The notes beneath the pieces are model-generated. The model saw nothing but the letters and a program-made list of their open reading frames with translations. It was not told the DNA's origin and searched no databases. A DNA stretch of 64,000 nucleotides from Amycolatopsis arida (GTDB lineage Bacteria; Actinomycetota; Actinomycetes; Mycobacteriales; Pseudonocardiaceae): the NCBI RefSeq assembly GCF_900115565.1, contig NZ_FOWW01000002.1, forward strand, positions 160,100-224,099, given 5' to 3'. Below, piece after piece: positions 8,888 through 19,347 of the stretch (positions are counted from its first letter, which is position 1; every line of letters starts with the position of its first letter). The translations under genes and the position numbers were made by a program.

Positions 8888-9019
8888 CTACAGCGGGCAC
8901 CTCAGGCACTCGACGCCGGTCGAGACGGCCGTTTCCGGGCCGGCGGCCACCGCGGGGGCGGCGGCGCCGAAGACCAGACCGAACGCAGCGAGCAGGGCAA
9001 GAACAAAGCGTGCTCTCAT
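8888..9019 (-). CDS. 43-residue secreted peptide precursor with C-terminal CLRC motif
   Basis: This is a small gene encoding 43 residues. The start is MRARFVLALLAAFGLVFGAA: a positive N-region, a hydrophobic core, and a signal-peptidase site probably after APAVAA. The remainder is about 17 residues ending STGVECLRCPL, with two cysteines three residues apart at the very C-terminus. GAGGAG (9027-9032) sits 7 nt before the ATG, and codon use has the high G/C third position of real genes. It is convergent with the glycosyltransferase. No known family is recognised. The exported cysteine peptide could be a signal, a metal or redox ligand, or a bacteriocin-like peptide; this is inference. Confidence 0.7.
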   Translation of the reverse strand: MRARFVLALLAAFGLVFGAAAPAVAAGPETAVSTGVECLRCPL

Positions 9020-9097
9020 ATCCAGGCTCCTCGGATGCAGGGGAGATCCGCATGCGTCAGCATCGTTGGTCGGGCCGCCAGAAACAACTAGTAGTTC

Positions 9098-9113
9098 AGT
9101 AGGTATACCTACT
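9098..9113. promoter_or_regulatory. Perfect 16-bp palindrome, possible operator
   Basis: AGTAGGTATACCTACT is a perfect palindrome in an AT-rich patch about 80 bp upstream of the secreted peptide start and at the 3' end of the decayed DUF1348 gene. Its size and symmetry fit a TetR/GntR/MarR-type operator. The most likely target is the divergent peptide gene. No regulator is next to it. Confidence 0.5.
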
Positions 9114-9329
9114 CATTCCCGCGAATTGCGCCAGGGGCGCCGGCTCGGTGGACCGACCGGAGCAACGCGCGCTCCTCCGCCCGGCGGGTCCGACGATCCG
9201 CAGCTGGCGAAACCTCCGTGTCGGCCAGCACGATCCGCTCGGGGTTCCGAGTGTTCCCCGCGTCCTCGGCGGCCAACACCTTCTGCCGTGCGGTCTCCTC
9301 GAAGAACGGGCAGCGAGGGGTCGTGCCAT
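9109..9329 (-). pseudogene. Decayed SnoaL/NTF2-like (DUF1348) gene remnant
   Basis: The minus strand shows an AAGGAGG site, an ATG at 9329 and, across shifted frames, the opening of a DUF1348-type protein. The best part is PFFEETARQKVLAAEDAGNT followed by RNPERIVLADTE, which fits the usual family start (PF.EETARQKV.AAEDAWNTRDPERVAL). After that the frame breaks and the protein stops within about 40 residues, where an intact member would run for about 150. It is a truncated, multiply frameshifted relic. The family match is from memory of its consensus. Confidence 0.5.
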
Positions 9330-9376
9330 CCCGGGCCTCCTTCGGTGAGCGGAGAACGGTCGGCGGCGTCGACAGC

Positions 9377-9415
9377 ACAGCGGGGCCGACCGAGTGTCCC
9401 GGTCAGCCCCGCTGT
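9377..9415. terminator. Strong hairpin
   Basis: Arms ACAGCGGGGC (9377-9386) and GCCCCGCTGT (9406-9415) pair perfectly, with an inner GACCG/CGGTC stem. It stands between aceB and the DUF1348 remnant and probably insulates them. Confidence 0.6.
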
Positions 9416-9436
9416 CACGCTGCCAGACCAGCGTGG

Positions 9437-9470
9437 CCGGTCTCCCCCGTCAGGAGGAAAGGGAGACCGG
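9437..9470 (-). terminator. aceB transcription terminator
   Basis: CCGGTCTCCC (9437-9446) and GGGAGACCGG (9461-9470) form a perfect 10-bp stem, 8 bp after the aceB stop codon on the minus strand. Confidence 0.7.
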
Positions 9471-9478
9471 AACCCTGC

Positions 9479-11176
<1,698 letters not shown>

Positions 11177-11203
11177 CTCGTCCTCCAGAGGCTGGGTGGG
11201 GTG

Positions 11204-11236
11204 GGGAGGTGGCCCGGTCAGGCCGGGCCACCTCCC
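11204..11236 (-). terminator. aceA terminator
   Basis: GGGAGGTGGCCCGG (11204-11217) and CCGGGCCACCTCCC (11223-11236) pair over 14 perfect base pairs with a 5-nt loop, 7 bp after the aceA stop and upstream of aceB. Confidence 0.8.
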
Positions 11237-11243
11237 GGAGGGG

Positions 11244-12530
<1,287 letters not shown>

Positions 12531-12746
12531 GGGTCGCTCTCCAACTTTGCGAACGTTGCGATTCCTCGCTTGCTTACCCTCACCATGGCATGTCCTGCGA
12601 AAACACCGCCAGATGTCCAACTTGCCAACTTGTGCTAAGTTTCTTTAGCATCTTGTGAAGCTTGCGAACGACTACTTCGCAAAGCCCGGGGAAACGGTCC
12701 GCTTGATCGGTACCGAACCGGAAGACCTTCGGACTGGACGGCCAAC
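12531..12746. promoter_or_regulatory. aceA/ramB divergent control region with RamB-like sites
   Basis: This AT-richer spacer has several TTTGCGAA-like elements: ACTTTGCGAACGTTGCG at 12544-12560, and an inverted pair TTGCGAA (12662-12668) / TTCGCAA (12676-12682). A direct repeat CCAACTTG occurs twice from 12618, and a small dyad GCTAA/TTAGC lies at 12635-12650. RamB of Corynebacterium is known to bind TTTGCAAA-type motifs upstream of aceA/aceB, so these are likely RamB operators. One set is next to each gene. Confidence 0.55.
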
Positions 12747-14174
12747 ATGGACAAGACCTTCGCCGGGGCCCGGCTGCGACACCTGCGGGAGAGCCGGAGG
12801 ATGAGCCAGGCCGACCTCGCCCGACTGCTCGAGATCTCACCCAGCTACCTCAACCAGATCGAGCACAACACCCGCCCGCTGACCGTCCCGGTCCTGCTGC
12901 GCATCACCGAGGCGTTCGGCGTCGACGCGGAGTTCTTCGCCAACAACGACACCGCGCGGCTGGTGGCCGACGTCCGGGAGGCGCTGCTCGACGAGGCGGT
13001 CGGTGTGGACGTCTCCAGCAGCGAGATCAACGAGCTGGCGGGCAACCTGCCGACCGTCGCGCAGGCGCTGGTGAAGCTGCACCGGCGCTACCGCAGCGCG
13101 GTCGAGCAGACCGCGGCGCTGACCACCGAGAACGGCATGGGGCTGCACGGCAGCCCGGCCGCGCCGCTGCCGCACGAGGAGGTGCGCGACTTCTTCTACG
13201 AGCGGGAGAACTACGTCGCCGAGCTCGACGAGCGTGCCGAGCGGATGGCCAGCATGATCGGCCTTCGCCGGGGCGAGGTGCGCAACCGGCTGCGCGAGCG
13301 GCTGGTCGAGCACTACGGCGTGCACGTGACCAGCGAGGGCATCGACGAGACCGCCGGCGAGCAGCACCGGTACGAGCCGGACACGAAGACCCTGCGGCTG
13401 GCGCCGAGCCTGCGGATCGGGCAGCAGGCGTTCCGGCTGGCCTCGCAGATCGCGGTGCTGGAGTACGACGACCTGATCACCGAGCTGGCCGACTCGTGGG
13501 CGTTCTCCGGGCCGGCCGCCCGGTCGCTGGCCAGGGTGGGGCTGGCGAACTACTTCGCGGGCGCGCTGATCCTGCCCTACCGGGCGTTCCACTCCACCGC
13601 GGAGGGCTTCCGCTACGACATCGAGCGGCTCTGCGACCACTTCGGCGTCGGATTCGAGACGGTCTGCCACCGCCTGTCGACCCTGCAACGGCCGAAGCTG
13701 CGCGGCGTGCCGTTCTCGTTCGTCCGGGTGGACCGGGCGGGCAACATGTCGAAGCGGCAGTCGGCGGCCGGCTTCCACTTCTCCCGGGTCGGCGGCGCGT
13801 GCCCGCTGTGGAACATCTACGAGGCGTTCACCTCACCCGGCAAGATCCTCACCCAGGTGGCCAGCCTGCCGGACGGGAAGACCTACTTCTGGGTGGCCAG
13901 GACCGTCTCCCGCAACATCGGCGGCTACGGCAGCCCGGGCAAGATGTTCAGCGTCGGGCTCGGCTGCGAGCTGCGGCACGCCCGGCGGCTGGTGTACTCG
14001 ACCGGGCTCGACCTCGACGACAAGGCCGCCGCCACGCCGATCGGCATGGGCTGCAAGGTCTGCGAGCGGCCGGCGTGCCCGCAGCGGGCGTTCCCGACGA
14101 TCGGCAAGCAGCTCACCGTCGACGAGAACGCCAGCACCTTCGTGCCCTACCCGGCCGTTCCCAAGGAGGACTGA
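12747..14174 (+). CDS. ramB: RamB-type XRE/ScfR acetate-metabolism regulator
   Basis: This 475-residue regulator has an N-terminal XRE helix-turn-helix (residues 8-65, MSQADLARLLEISPSYLNQI), a middle IrrE/ImmA-like segment, and a C-terminal ScfR (short-chain fatty acyl-CoA) domain with a cysteine cluster near GMGCKVCERPACPQRAFP. RamB proteins control aceA, aceB, acetate activation and the methylcitrate cycle. Divergence from aceA and TTGCGAA sites in the spacer fit this role. Length and domain order match family members. Confidence 0.93.
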   Translation: MDKTFAGARLRHLRESRRMSQADLARLLEISPSYLNQIEHNTRPLTVPVLLRITEAFGVDAEFFANNDTARLVADVREALLDEAVGVDVSSSEINELAGNLPTVAQALVKLHRRYRSAVEQTAALTTENGMGLHGSPAAPLPHEEVRDFFYERENYVAELDERAERMASMIGLRRGEVRNRLRERLVEHYGVHVTSEGIDETAGEQHRYEPDTKTLRLAPSLRIGQQAFRLASQIAVLEYDDLITELADSWAFSGPAARSLARVGLANYFAGALILPYRAFHSTAEGFRYDIERLCDHFGVGFETVCHRLSTLQRPKLRGVPFSFVRVDRAGNMSKRQSAAGFHFSRVGGACPLWNIYEAFTSPGKILTQVASLPDGKTYFWVARTVSRNIGGYGSPGKMFSVGLGCELRHARRLVYSTGLDLDDKAAATPIGMGCKVCERPACPQRAFPTIGKQLTVDENASTFVPYPAVPKED

Positions 14175-14203
14175 GCCGCCGCCCCACCGCACCGCCGAGT
14201 GAT

Positions 14204-14256
14204 GCCATGAAGGCCACCGTGATCGCGTTGAACGCGACCAAGGTGGCCTTCATGGC
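14204..14256. repeat. 53-bp nested inverted repeat (intergenic hairpin element)
   Basis: Outer arms GCCATGAAGGCCACC (14204-14218) and GGTGGCCTTCATGGC (14242-14256) pair over 15 bp. Inner arms TCGCGTT (14223-14229) and AACGCGA (14231-14237) pair over 7 bp around a single G. It sits 30 bp after ramB, between convergent genes. It can end transcription from both sides. Its composition (ATGAAGGCCACC) resembles dispersed hairpins I associate with Pseudonocardiaceae genomes. Confidence 0.75.
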
Positions 14257-14284
14257 GTTGGGCACCCGCGTCGAGGTCGCGGGG

Positions 14285-15631
14285 TCAGTTCTCCAGGAGG
14301 GTGATGCGCGACCGCTGGGCGTCGGCGTCGTCACCGGTGCCGATGTTCGGGCCGCGCGGCGGGATCGCGTCGTAGGCGGCGGGGTCGAGCTGGTTCACCC
14401 GGCCGCTGGCCACCGCGGAGAGCATCCCGTCGAGCCCGATGTAGACGGCGCGGGTGAGCACCGCCCGGTACTTCTGGCCCAGCGACTGGGTCTGCCCGCG
14501 CACCTCGAACAGCACGGTGCCGCTGCCGTTGAGCGCGAAGCTGCCCAGCCCGGTGCCCGGCAGGTGCAGGTCCTGCGGGTAGAGCGTGACGTTGCCGAAG
14601 ATCGGCCGGTCGTTGGCCTTGCCCTGCAGCGCGTTGTAGACCGCCACGTTCAGCCGCTTCGAGTAGTCGAGGTCGTACTTCGGCGCGTACTTCTCCAGGC
14701 CGGGCGTGGTGGCCGGGTCGGACACGAACTTGCCGGAGATCGACAACGTGACGAACTCGTCGGGATCGTCCGGCATCACGTAGCACGCGCCCTGGTGGTG
14801 CAGGTCCACGTAGGTGTCGACCTCGCCGAACTCCGCGGCCAGGCCGCGGTAGACGTCGCGCACCACCTTCGACTCCGGGGTGATGTACCAGCCCGGCTGG
14901 TCGGAGCTGCCGGGGAAGTCCTCCCGGCGCGGCGTGTAGGTCAGGTCGGGGTTGTAGTCGCGGTTGACGTCGAACCCGGGCCGGGTGGAGTAGTCGTCGC
15001 CCTGCCGCGTCCCGGTGTAGTAGTTCCACGCCGGCTGGCTGCCGCGCAGCTGCGGGTAGCGGGCGGTGACCTCCTGCCAGGTCAGGTCGTTGCCCCTGCG
15101 GTCGAGCTCGGCGCCGTCCGGGTTCATCTTCGGGATGGCCACGATGGTGAGCGCCTCGCGCCACCGCTTCGCCTTGGCCGACTCGCTCGTCCCCAGCCAG
15201 CTCAGCAGGTCGAGGATGGCGTCGGTGCCGGTCTTCTCGTTGCCGTGGATCTCGCTGGTGATCAGCACCGCCTTGCGCCCGGTGCCGACTCGCGCCGACC
15301 AGATCTCCCGGCCGCGGTTGCTCCGGCCGACCTGCTCGACGTCGACGGTGCCGCCACTGACCCGCTCGATCCGGTCCAGCTCGATGCCCAGCTCCCGGTG
15401 GTCGGTGAACTGGTGAATCGGCAGGTCGCGGGGCTCCTCGCTGCACTCCTTGGCGGCGAGGAACGCGGCGTCCTCCGGCTGGGCCCGATCGAGCTGGGCG
15501 GAGTAGGCGGGCGGCTCGGTCCGGTCAGCCGGCCGCGCGGCCGCGGGTGCGGTGATGCTGCCAGTGGTGACCAGTGCCAGCACGGCGGCGCCGGCGAGCA
15601 CGGCGCGCAGGGGTCGTCTCAGTGGGGACAC
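14285..15631 (-). CDS. Secreted M14 zinc carboxypeptidase
   Basis: This is a secreted metallocarboxypeptidase of about 448 residues. A signal peptide (RRPLRAVLAGAAVLALVTTG, cleavage near TAPAAA) leads into an M14 fold. Zinc ligands are His and Glu in EIHGNEKTG and His in YVDLHHQGACY; the substrate motif MNPDGAE is present, and the catalytic Glu lies in VLFEVRGQ. GTG 15631 is preferred because GGAGGA lies 6 nt upstream; a GTG six bases earlier overlaps that site. It removes C-terminal residues from external peptides. A GAGTAGCTACTC dyad lies upstream. Confidence 0.92.
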   Translation of the reverse strand: MSPLRRPLRAVLAGAAVLALVTTGSITAPAAARPADRTEPPAYSAQLDRAQPEDAAFLAAKECSEEPRDLPIHQFTDHRELGIELDRIERVSGGTVDVEQVGRSNRGREIWSARVGTGRKAVLITSEIHGNEKTGTDAILDLLSWLGTSESAKAKRWREALTIVAIPKMNPDGAELDRRGNDLTWQEVTARYPQLRGSQPAWNYYTGTRQGDDYSTRPGFDVNRDYNPDLTYTPRREDFPGSSDQPGWYITPESKVVRDVYRGLAAEFGEVDTYVDLHHQGACYVMPDDPDEFVTLSISGKFVSDPATTPGLEKYAPKYDLDYSKRLNVAVYNALQGKANDRPIFGNVTLYPQDLHLPGTGLGSFALNGSGTVLFEVRGQTQSLGQKYRAVLTRAVYIGLDGMLSAVASGRVNQLDPAAYDAIPPRGPNIGTGDDADAQRSRITLLEN

Positions 15632-15664
15632 ACTCACTCCTCCAACGCAGGGAAAGTCCTTGTG

Positions 15665-15676
15665 GAGTAGCTACTC
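15665..15676. promoter_or_regulatory. 12-bp palindrome upstream of the M14 peptidase
   Basis: GAGTAGCTACTC is a perfect palindrome 34 bp upstream of the peptidase start, next to an AT-rich stretch (TTACTTATAT on the plus strand) that could hold the promoter. A regulator cannot be named. Confidence 0.45.
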
Positions 15677-15780
15677 AACCCACCGCTCCCGGCGGGCCCA
15701 CCGGCGAAAGTTACTTATATCAACAAACGGTCCGCGGCGGAAGCGGCATTCTTTCCGGTCCTTTCCGGTCGTCCCCGCGG

Positions 15781-16536
15781 TCAGGACTCGCCCAGCGCCC
15801 GCTGCAGCGCCCAGGACGCCTTGCGTGCCATGTCCCGCACCGCCTCCCGGCGGGCCGCGTCGGCCTCGTAGTCGGCCTTGCGGTCGCGCACCACCCGCGC
15901 TGGCGAGCCGACGGCGATGGCGTAGTCGGGGATGTCGCCACGCACCACGGCGTGCGCGCCGAGCACGCAGCCCCGGCCGACCCGGGTGCCGCGCAGCACC
16001 GACACCTTCGTGCCGATCCAGGTGTCCGGGCCGATCCGCACCGGCGCCTTCACGATGCCCTGGTCCTTGATGGGGAGGGTGATGTCGGTGGTGACGTGGT
16101 CGAAGTCGCAGATGTAGACCCAGTCGGCGACCAGCGCCGCGGAGCCCAGCTCGATGTCGAGGTAGCAGTTGACCACGTTCTGCCGGCCGAACACCGCCTT
16201 GTCGCCGATCCGCAGCGAGCCCTCGTGGCAGCGGATGGCGTTGCCGTCGCCGATGTGCACCCAGCGACCGATCTCCAACCGGCCGTAGCCGGGCCGGCAG
16301 TGGATCTCCACGTTCTTGCCGAGGAACACCAGGCCGCGCAGCACGACGTGCGGGTTGGCGAGGCGGAACCTCAGCAGGCGCCAGTATCGCACCAGGTACC
16401 AGGGCGTGTACGCGCGGTGGCGCAGCACCCAGCGCAGCGAGTCGACGGTCAGGAAGCGCGCCTGCTGGGGGTCGCGGCGGGTGCGCCGCCACGCCTGGAC
16501 CCGGGACAGCACGGGTGAACCCCACATCGACGTCAT
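15781..16536 (-). CDS. Hexapeptide-repeat acyltransferase, Rv3034c-like
   Basis: This 251-residue protein has a left-handed beta-helix C-terminal half, with repeated hexapeptide turns such as VRIGPDTWIGTKVSVLRGTR and GCVLGAHAVVRG, and the typical end IAVGSPARVVRDRK. The N-terminal part is basic (RVQAWRRTRRDPQQARFL). It resembles mycobacterial Rv3034c, the acyltransferase of the methylglucose-lipopolysaccharide gene region, which acylates the polysaccharide. The ATG at 16536 was chosen; another lies 9 bp downstream in frame. It is divergent from the nucleoside hydrolase, and after it the mycobacterial order is broken by about 34 kb. Confidence 0.85.
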   Translation of the reverse strand: MTSMWGSPVLSRVQAWRRTRRDPQQARFLTVDSLRWVLRHRAYTPWYLVRYWRLLRFRLANPHVVLRGLVFLGKNVEIHCRPGYGRLEIGRWVHIGDGNAIRCHEGSLRIGDKAVFGRQNVVNCYLDIELGSAALVADWVYICDFDHVTTDITLPIKDQGIVKAPVRIGPDTWIGTKVSVLRGTRVGRGCVLGAHAVVRGDIPDYAIAVGSPARVVRDRKADYEADAARREAVRDMARKASWALQRALGES

Positions 16537-16590
16537 AGCGGTGACCGTAACCTGTCGGGCGGAACGATTGAAGCTGAGGGAGCGGCACGG

Positions 16591-17556
16591 ATGAAGCTGA
16601 TCATCGACACCGACCCCGGCGTGGACGACGCCTTCGCGATCGCGCTCGCCGCGCTGAGCGACGACGTCGACCTGCTCGGGGTGACCACCGTGTTCGGCAA
16701 CGTCCCGCTGTCGGCCACCACCCGCAACGCCCAGCGCCTGCTGGCACTGTGCAAGCGCACCGACGTCCCGATCGCCGCGGGCGCGCAACGCCCGCTGGTG
16801 CACCCGCAGCCGCACCGCGCCCGGTACGCGCACGGTGCCGACGGGCTGTCCGGGCGGGCCGGCACGCTGCCCGAGCCGGCCCGCGACCTGGAGCCCACCG
16901 GCGCGGTGGGACTGCTGGCGACGCTGCTGGCCGCCGCCGACGAGCCGGTGACGCTCGTGCCCATCGGGCCGCTGACCAACATCGCCACGCTGCTGGCCGC
17001 CCACTCCGAACTGCGGGAGAAGATCGCCAGGGTGGTGATCATGGGTGGCGCGCTGGCCGGCGGCAACACCACGGCCGCCGCCGAGTTCAACATCTGGAGC
17101 GACCCGGAGGCCGCGCACCGGGTGCTGGCCGGCGGCGAGGTGCCGTGCGTGCTGGTGCCGATGGACCTCACGTACCGTTGCGCGGTGGACGAGGAGTGGC
17201 TGCGAGGACTGGCCGAGTCCGGCCCGCTGGGTGCCGCCCTGCACGGCCTCACCCCGGACTACGTCGAGTACTACCGGCACGCGCTGGGTTGGCCCGGGCT
17301 CGTGCTGCACGACGCGGTCGCCATGGCCGAGGCCGTCCGGCCCGGGATCCTGCGCACCGAGGCCTACCCCGTGGAGGTCGACTGCGGATTCGGCCCCGGC
17401 CGGGGCGCCACGCTGGCCGACCAGCGCCGGCCGGAGCTGCGCGAGCGGGTGGACGGCGAGCGGGCCGCGGTCGAGGTGGAGGTGGCCGTGGACACCGACC
17501 TCGACGAGTTGCGCGCGTTCGTGCTGGACCGGATCGCGGGCGGTGGGGTCCGATGA
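16591..17556 (+). CDS. Inosine-uridine preferring nucleoside hydrolase
   Basis: This 321-residue hydrolase cleaves the N-glycosidic bond of ribonucleosides. The calcium-binding motif DTDPGVDDAFA is at residues 6-16. TVFGNVPLSATTRNA, IGPLTNIATLL and the C-terminal LHDAVAMAEAV (Asp ligand) are present. A GGGAG site precedes ATG 16591. It overlaps the NlpC/P60 gene by 4 bp (ATGA), so the two are co-translated. The pairing with a cell-wall hydrolase has no obvious metabolic logic. Confidence 0.94.
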   Translation: MKLIIDTDPGVDDAFAIALAALSDDVDLLGVTTVFGNVPLSATTRNAQRLLALCKRTDVPIAAGAQRPLVHPQPHRARYAHGADGLSGRAGTLPEPARDLEPTGAVGLLATLLAAADEPVTLVPIGPLTNIATLLAAHSELREKIARVVIMGGALAGGNTTAAAEFNIWSDPEAAHRVLAGGEVPCVLVPMDLTYRCAVDEEWLRGLAESGPLGAALHGLTPDYVEYYRHALGWPGLVLHDAVAMAEAVRPGILRTEAYPVEVDCGFGPGRGATLADQRRPELRERVDGERAAVEVEVAVDTDLDELRAFVLDRIAGGGVR

Positions 17557-18692
17557 CCGAGGAACGGGACGCGGAGCCGGCTTCGCGGGCGCCCGGGGCG
17601 CGCCGAAGGCTGCTGTTCTCGCTGCTGACCGTGGTGGTCGTGGCGGGGGCGTTCCTGGTCGCGCAGCGGCTGGCGCCGGCCCCGCCGGAACCGTCGTCGA
17701 CGCCGGCCGCCCACCAGCCGCCGGCCCCGGTGACCACCGCGCCGGCCGCGCCGTCGGAGGTTCCCCGGAAGGAGGAAGGGCCGCGGTTCGAGGCGTGGGT
17801 GGACGAGGTCGCGGAGTGGCTGGACATCCCGCGGCGGGCGATGCACGCCTACGCCGGCGCGACGGTCGCGCTGGGCGAGGAGATGCCGGACTGCCACCTG
17901 TCGTGGGTGACACTCGCCGGGCTCGGCAAGATCACCACCGACCACGGCAGGGTCGGCGGCGAGCTCGACGAGGATGGCCGGCCCGGCGACCCGATCGGCA
18001 CGGTGGAGATGAAGGACTTCTCCGGAGCCACGATCTCGGTCCGCGGGTCGGCGGGACCGCTGCAGCTGTCGCCCGCGGTGTGGCAGCGGTGGGGGCGCGG
18101 CGCGTCGGGTGGTGAGCCGGACGTGCAGGACATCGACGACGCCGCACTGGCCGCCGGGCACGCGCTGTGCGCCGAGGGCCGCGACCTCGCCAGGGGCGAC
18201 GACTGGTTGGCCGGGGTGGCGACGCTGCACCCGGCGCCGCTGTTCCTGCACCGGGTGCTGGCCACGGCGAACGTGTACGGGACGGTGGGGCAGAACCCGG
18301 AGCCGCCGAACCCGGCGGCCCTGCGCGCGGTGTCGTTCGCCATCGACAAGATCGGGCTGCCCTACGTCTGGGGCGGCAACGGCCAGGAGAAGGGGGACGC
18401 GGGCTTCGACTGCTCCGGGCTCACCACGGCGGCCTACGCCAGCGCCGGGATCGAGCTGCTGCGCACGGCGCACTGGCAGTACAACAGCGTGCCGCTGGTC
18501 CCGCCGGACGAGGAGCCGCGGCTGGGCGACCTCGTCTTCTACGGCAACCCCGCGACGAAGATCCACCACGTCGGCCTCTACATCGGCAACCAGCAGATGG
18601 TCGACGCGCCCACCTTCGGCCAGGCCGTGCAGGTCCACCCCTACCGCAAACCGAACGACGACTACGCCGGCGCCGGCCGCCCAGCCCACTGA
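17553..18692 (+). CDS. Membrane-anchored lysozyme-like / NlpC-P60 peptidoglycan hydrolase
   Basis: This 379-residue protein has one N-terminal membrane segment (RRLLFSLLTVVVVAGAFLVA), a Pro/Ala-rich linker, and a lytic-transglycosylase-like middle (residues about 85-230; AYAGATVALGEEMPDCHLSW, GPLQLSPAVWQRWG). The C-terminal NlpC/P60 domain has a catalytic Cys in GFDCSGLTTAAY and His in IHHVGLYIG. It likely cuts both glycan and peptide bonds of peptidoglycan outside the membrane. Its last codon and stop are the first bases of the 51-bp repeat that flanks the next cassette. Confidence 0.92.
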   Translation: MTEERDAEPASRAPGARRRLLFSLLTVVVVAGAFLVAQRLAPAPPEPSSTPAAHQPPAPVTTAPAAPSEVPRKEEGPRFEAWVDEVAEWLDIPRRAMHAYAGATVALGEEMPDCHLSWVTLAGLGKITTDHGRVGGELDEDGRPGDPIGTVEMKDFSGATISVRGSAGPLQLSPAVWQRWGRGASGGEPDVQDIDDAALAAGHALCAEGRDLARGDDWLAGVATLHPAPLFLHRVLATANVYGTVGQNPEPPNPAALRAVSFAIDKIGLPYVWGGNGQEKGDAGFDCSGLTTAAYASAGIELLRTAHWQYNSVPLVPPDEEPRLGDLVFYGNPATKIHHVGLYIGNQQMVDAPTFGQAVQVHPYRKPNDDYAGAGRPAH

Positions 18693-18737
18693 CCACTACC
18701 GCACCTGATGCGACATTGGCCACGGTGGAATGCTGTC
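18687..18737. repeat. 51-bp direct repeat, left copy
   Basis: This 51-bp stretch begins CACTGACCACTACCGCACCT and ends GTGGAATGCTGTC. It recurs perfectly at 20146-20196. It starts at the last sense codon of the NlpC/P60 gene. An imperfect dyad (GACA...CCACGGTGG...TGTC) lies in its right half. The two copies bracket the MerR-methyltransferase pair. Confidence 0.97.
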
Positions 18738-18852
18738 GCAAGCACCTTCCCCACGCCTGGCTGACGCACCATGGACCGTTGACGAGCACGACCCGACGTC
18801 TGGGCGATCGACATATCGCCGTAGGTTCGCGTTGGGATCGGTGAGAGGTCGG

Positions 18853-19311
18853 TCAGTGCGCTCGCGCGTGGCTTTCTTCCAGTGAGAGGCCACGCTGTCG
18901 CCCTTCGATGATCAACCAGAATCGGGAGCACTTCATGGGATCGCTGGCCGGGCATTGCCGACCGTGTTCGAGTGCGGTGCGGGCCACCTCGATACGGTGT
19001 TGCTGCTCGGCCAGCTCGGCCAACTTGTGATCGATCATCTCCTGTCGGCTTTGGCGCTCGCCTGCGAGGAAGCGCCCGATCTCCGCCAGCGAGAATCCGA
19101 CCCCGCGGAAGAAGAGGATCAAGGTGACGTCCCTCACTGCCGACGCGGCATAGCGCCGTCGTCCCGCCGCCCGCGCCGCCGGCCGCACCAAGCCGAGTTC
19201 GTCGTAGTAACGCAGCGCGCTTGTCGGCACGCCGGTGCGTTCGGACAGTTCACCAATGGACAACGACGTCGGCGTGGTCGACGAAGCCGGGGTGCGCTCG
19301 GTAGCAGACAT
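18853..19311 (-). CDS. MerR family transcriptional regulator
   Basis: This 152-residue MerR regulator has its winged helix-turn-helix at residues 17-85 (LSIGELSERTGVPTSALRYY, DELGLVRPA, GFSLAEIGRFL), a dimerising coiled coil, and a C-terminal segment with two cysteines (GRQCPASDPMKCSRFW) that could bind metal or a redox cluster. It is divergent from the methyltransferase, with a shared MerR-type operator between them. ATG 19311 was chosen over an upstream extension that runs antisense through the methyltransferase. Both genes lie inside the 51-bp repeats. Confidence 0.9.
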   Translation of the reverse strand: MSATERTPASSTTPTSLSIGELSERTGVPTSALRYYDELGLVRPAARAAGRRRYAASAVRDVTLILFFRGVGFSLAEIGRFLAGERQSRQEMIDHKLAELAEQQHRIEVARTALEHGRQCPASDPMKCSRFWLIIEGRQRGLSLEESHARAH

Positions 19312-19341
19312 TGACTTCAAGCGTACTCGAAGTGCTTGGCT
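19311..19341 (+). promoter_or_regulatory. MerR-type promoter/operator of the methyltransferase
   Basis: TTGACT (19311-19316) is a good -35. After 19 bp, TTGGCT (19336-19341) is a weak -10 just 6 bp before the ATG at 19348, which suggests a leaderless mRNA. The long spacer holds the dyad ACTTCAAG (19314-19321) / CTCGAAGT (19326-19333), which has one mismatch. A 19-bp spacer with a dyad inside is the known layout of MerR-activated promoters. Confidence 0.65.
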
Positions 19342-19347
19342 CACCTC

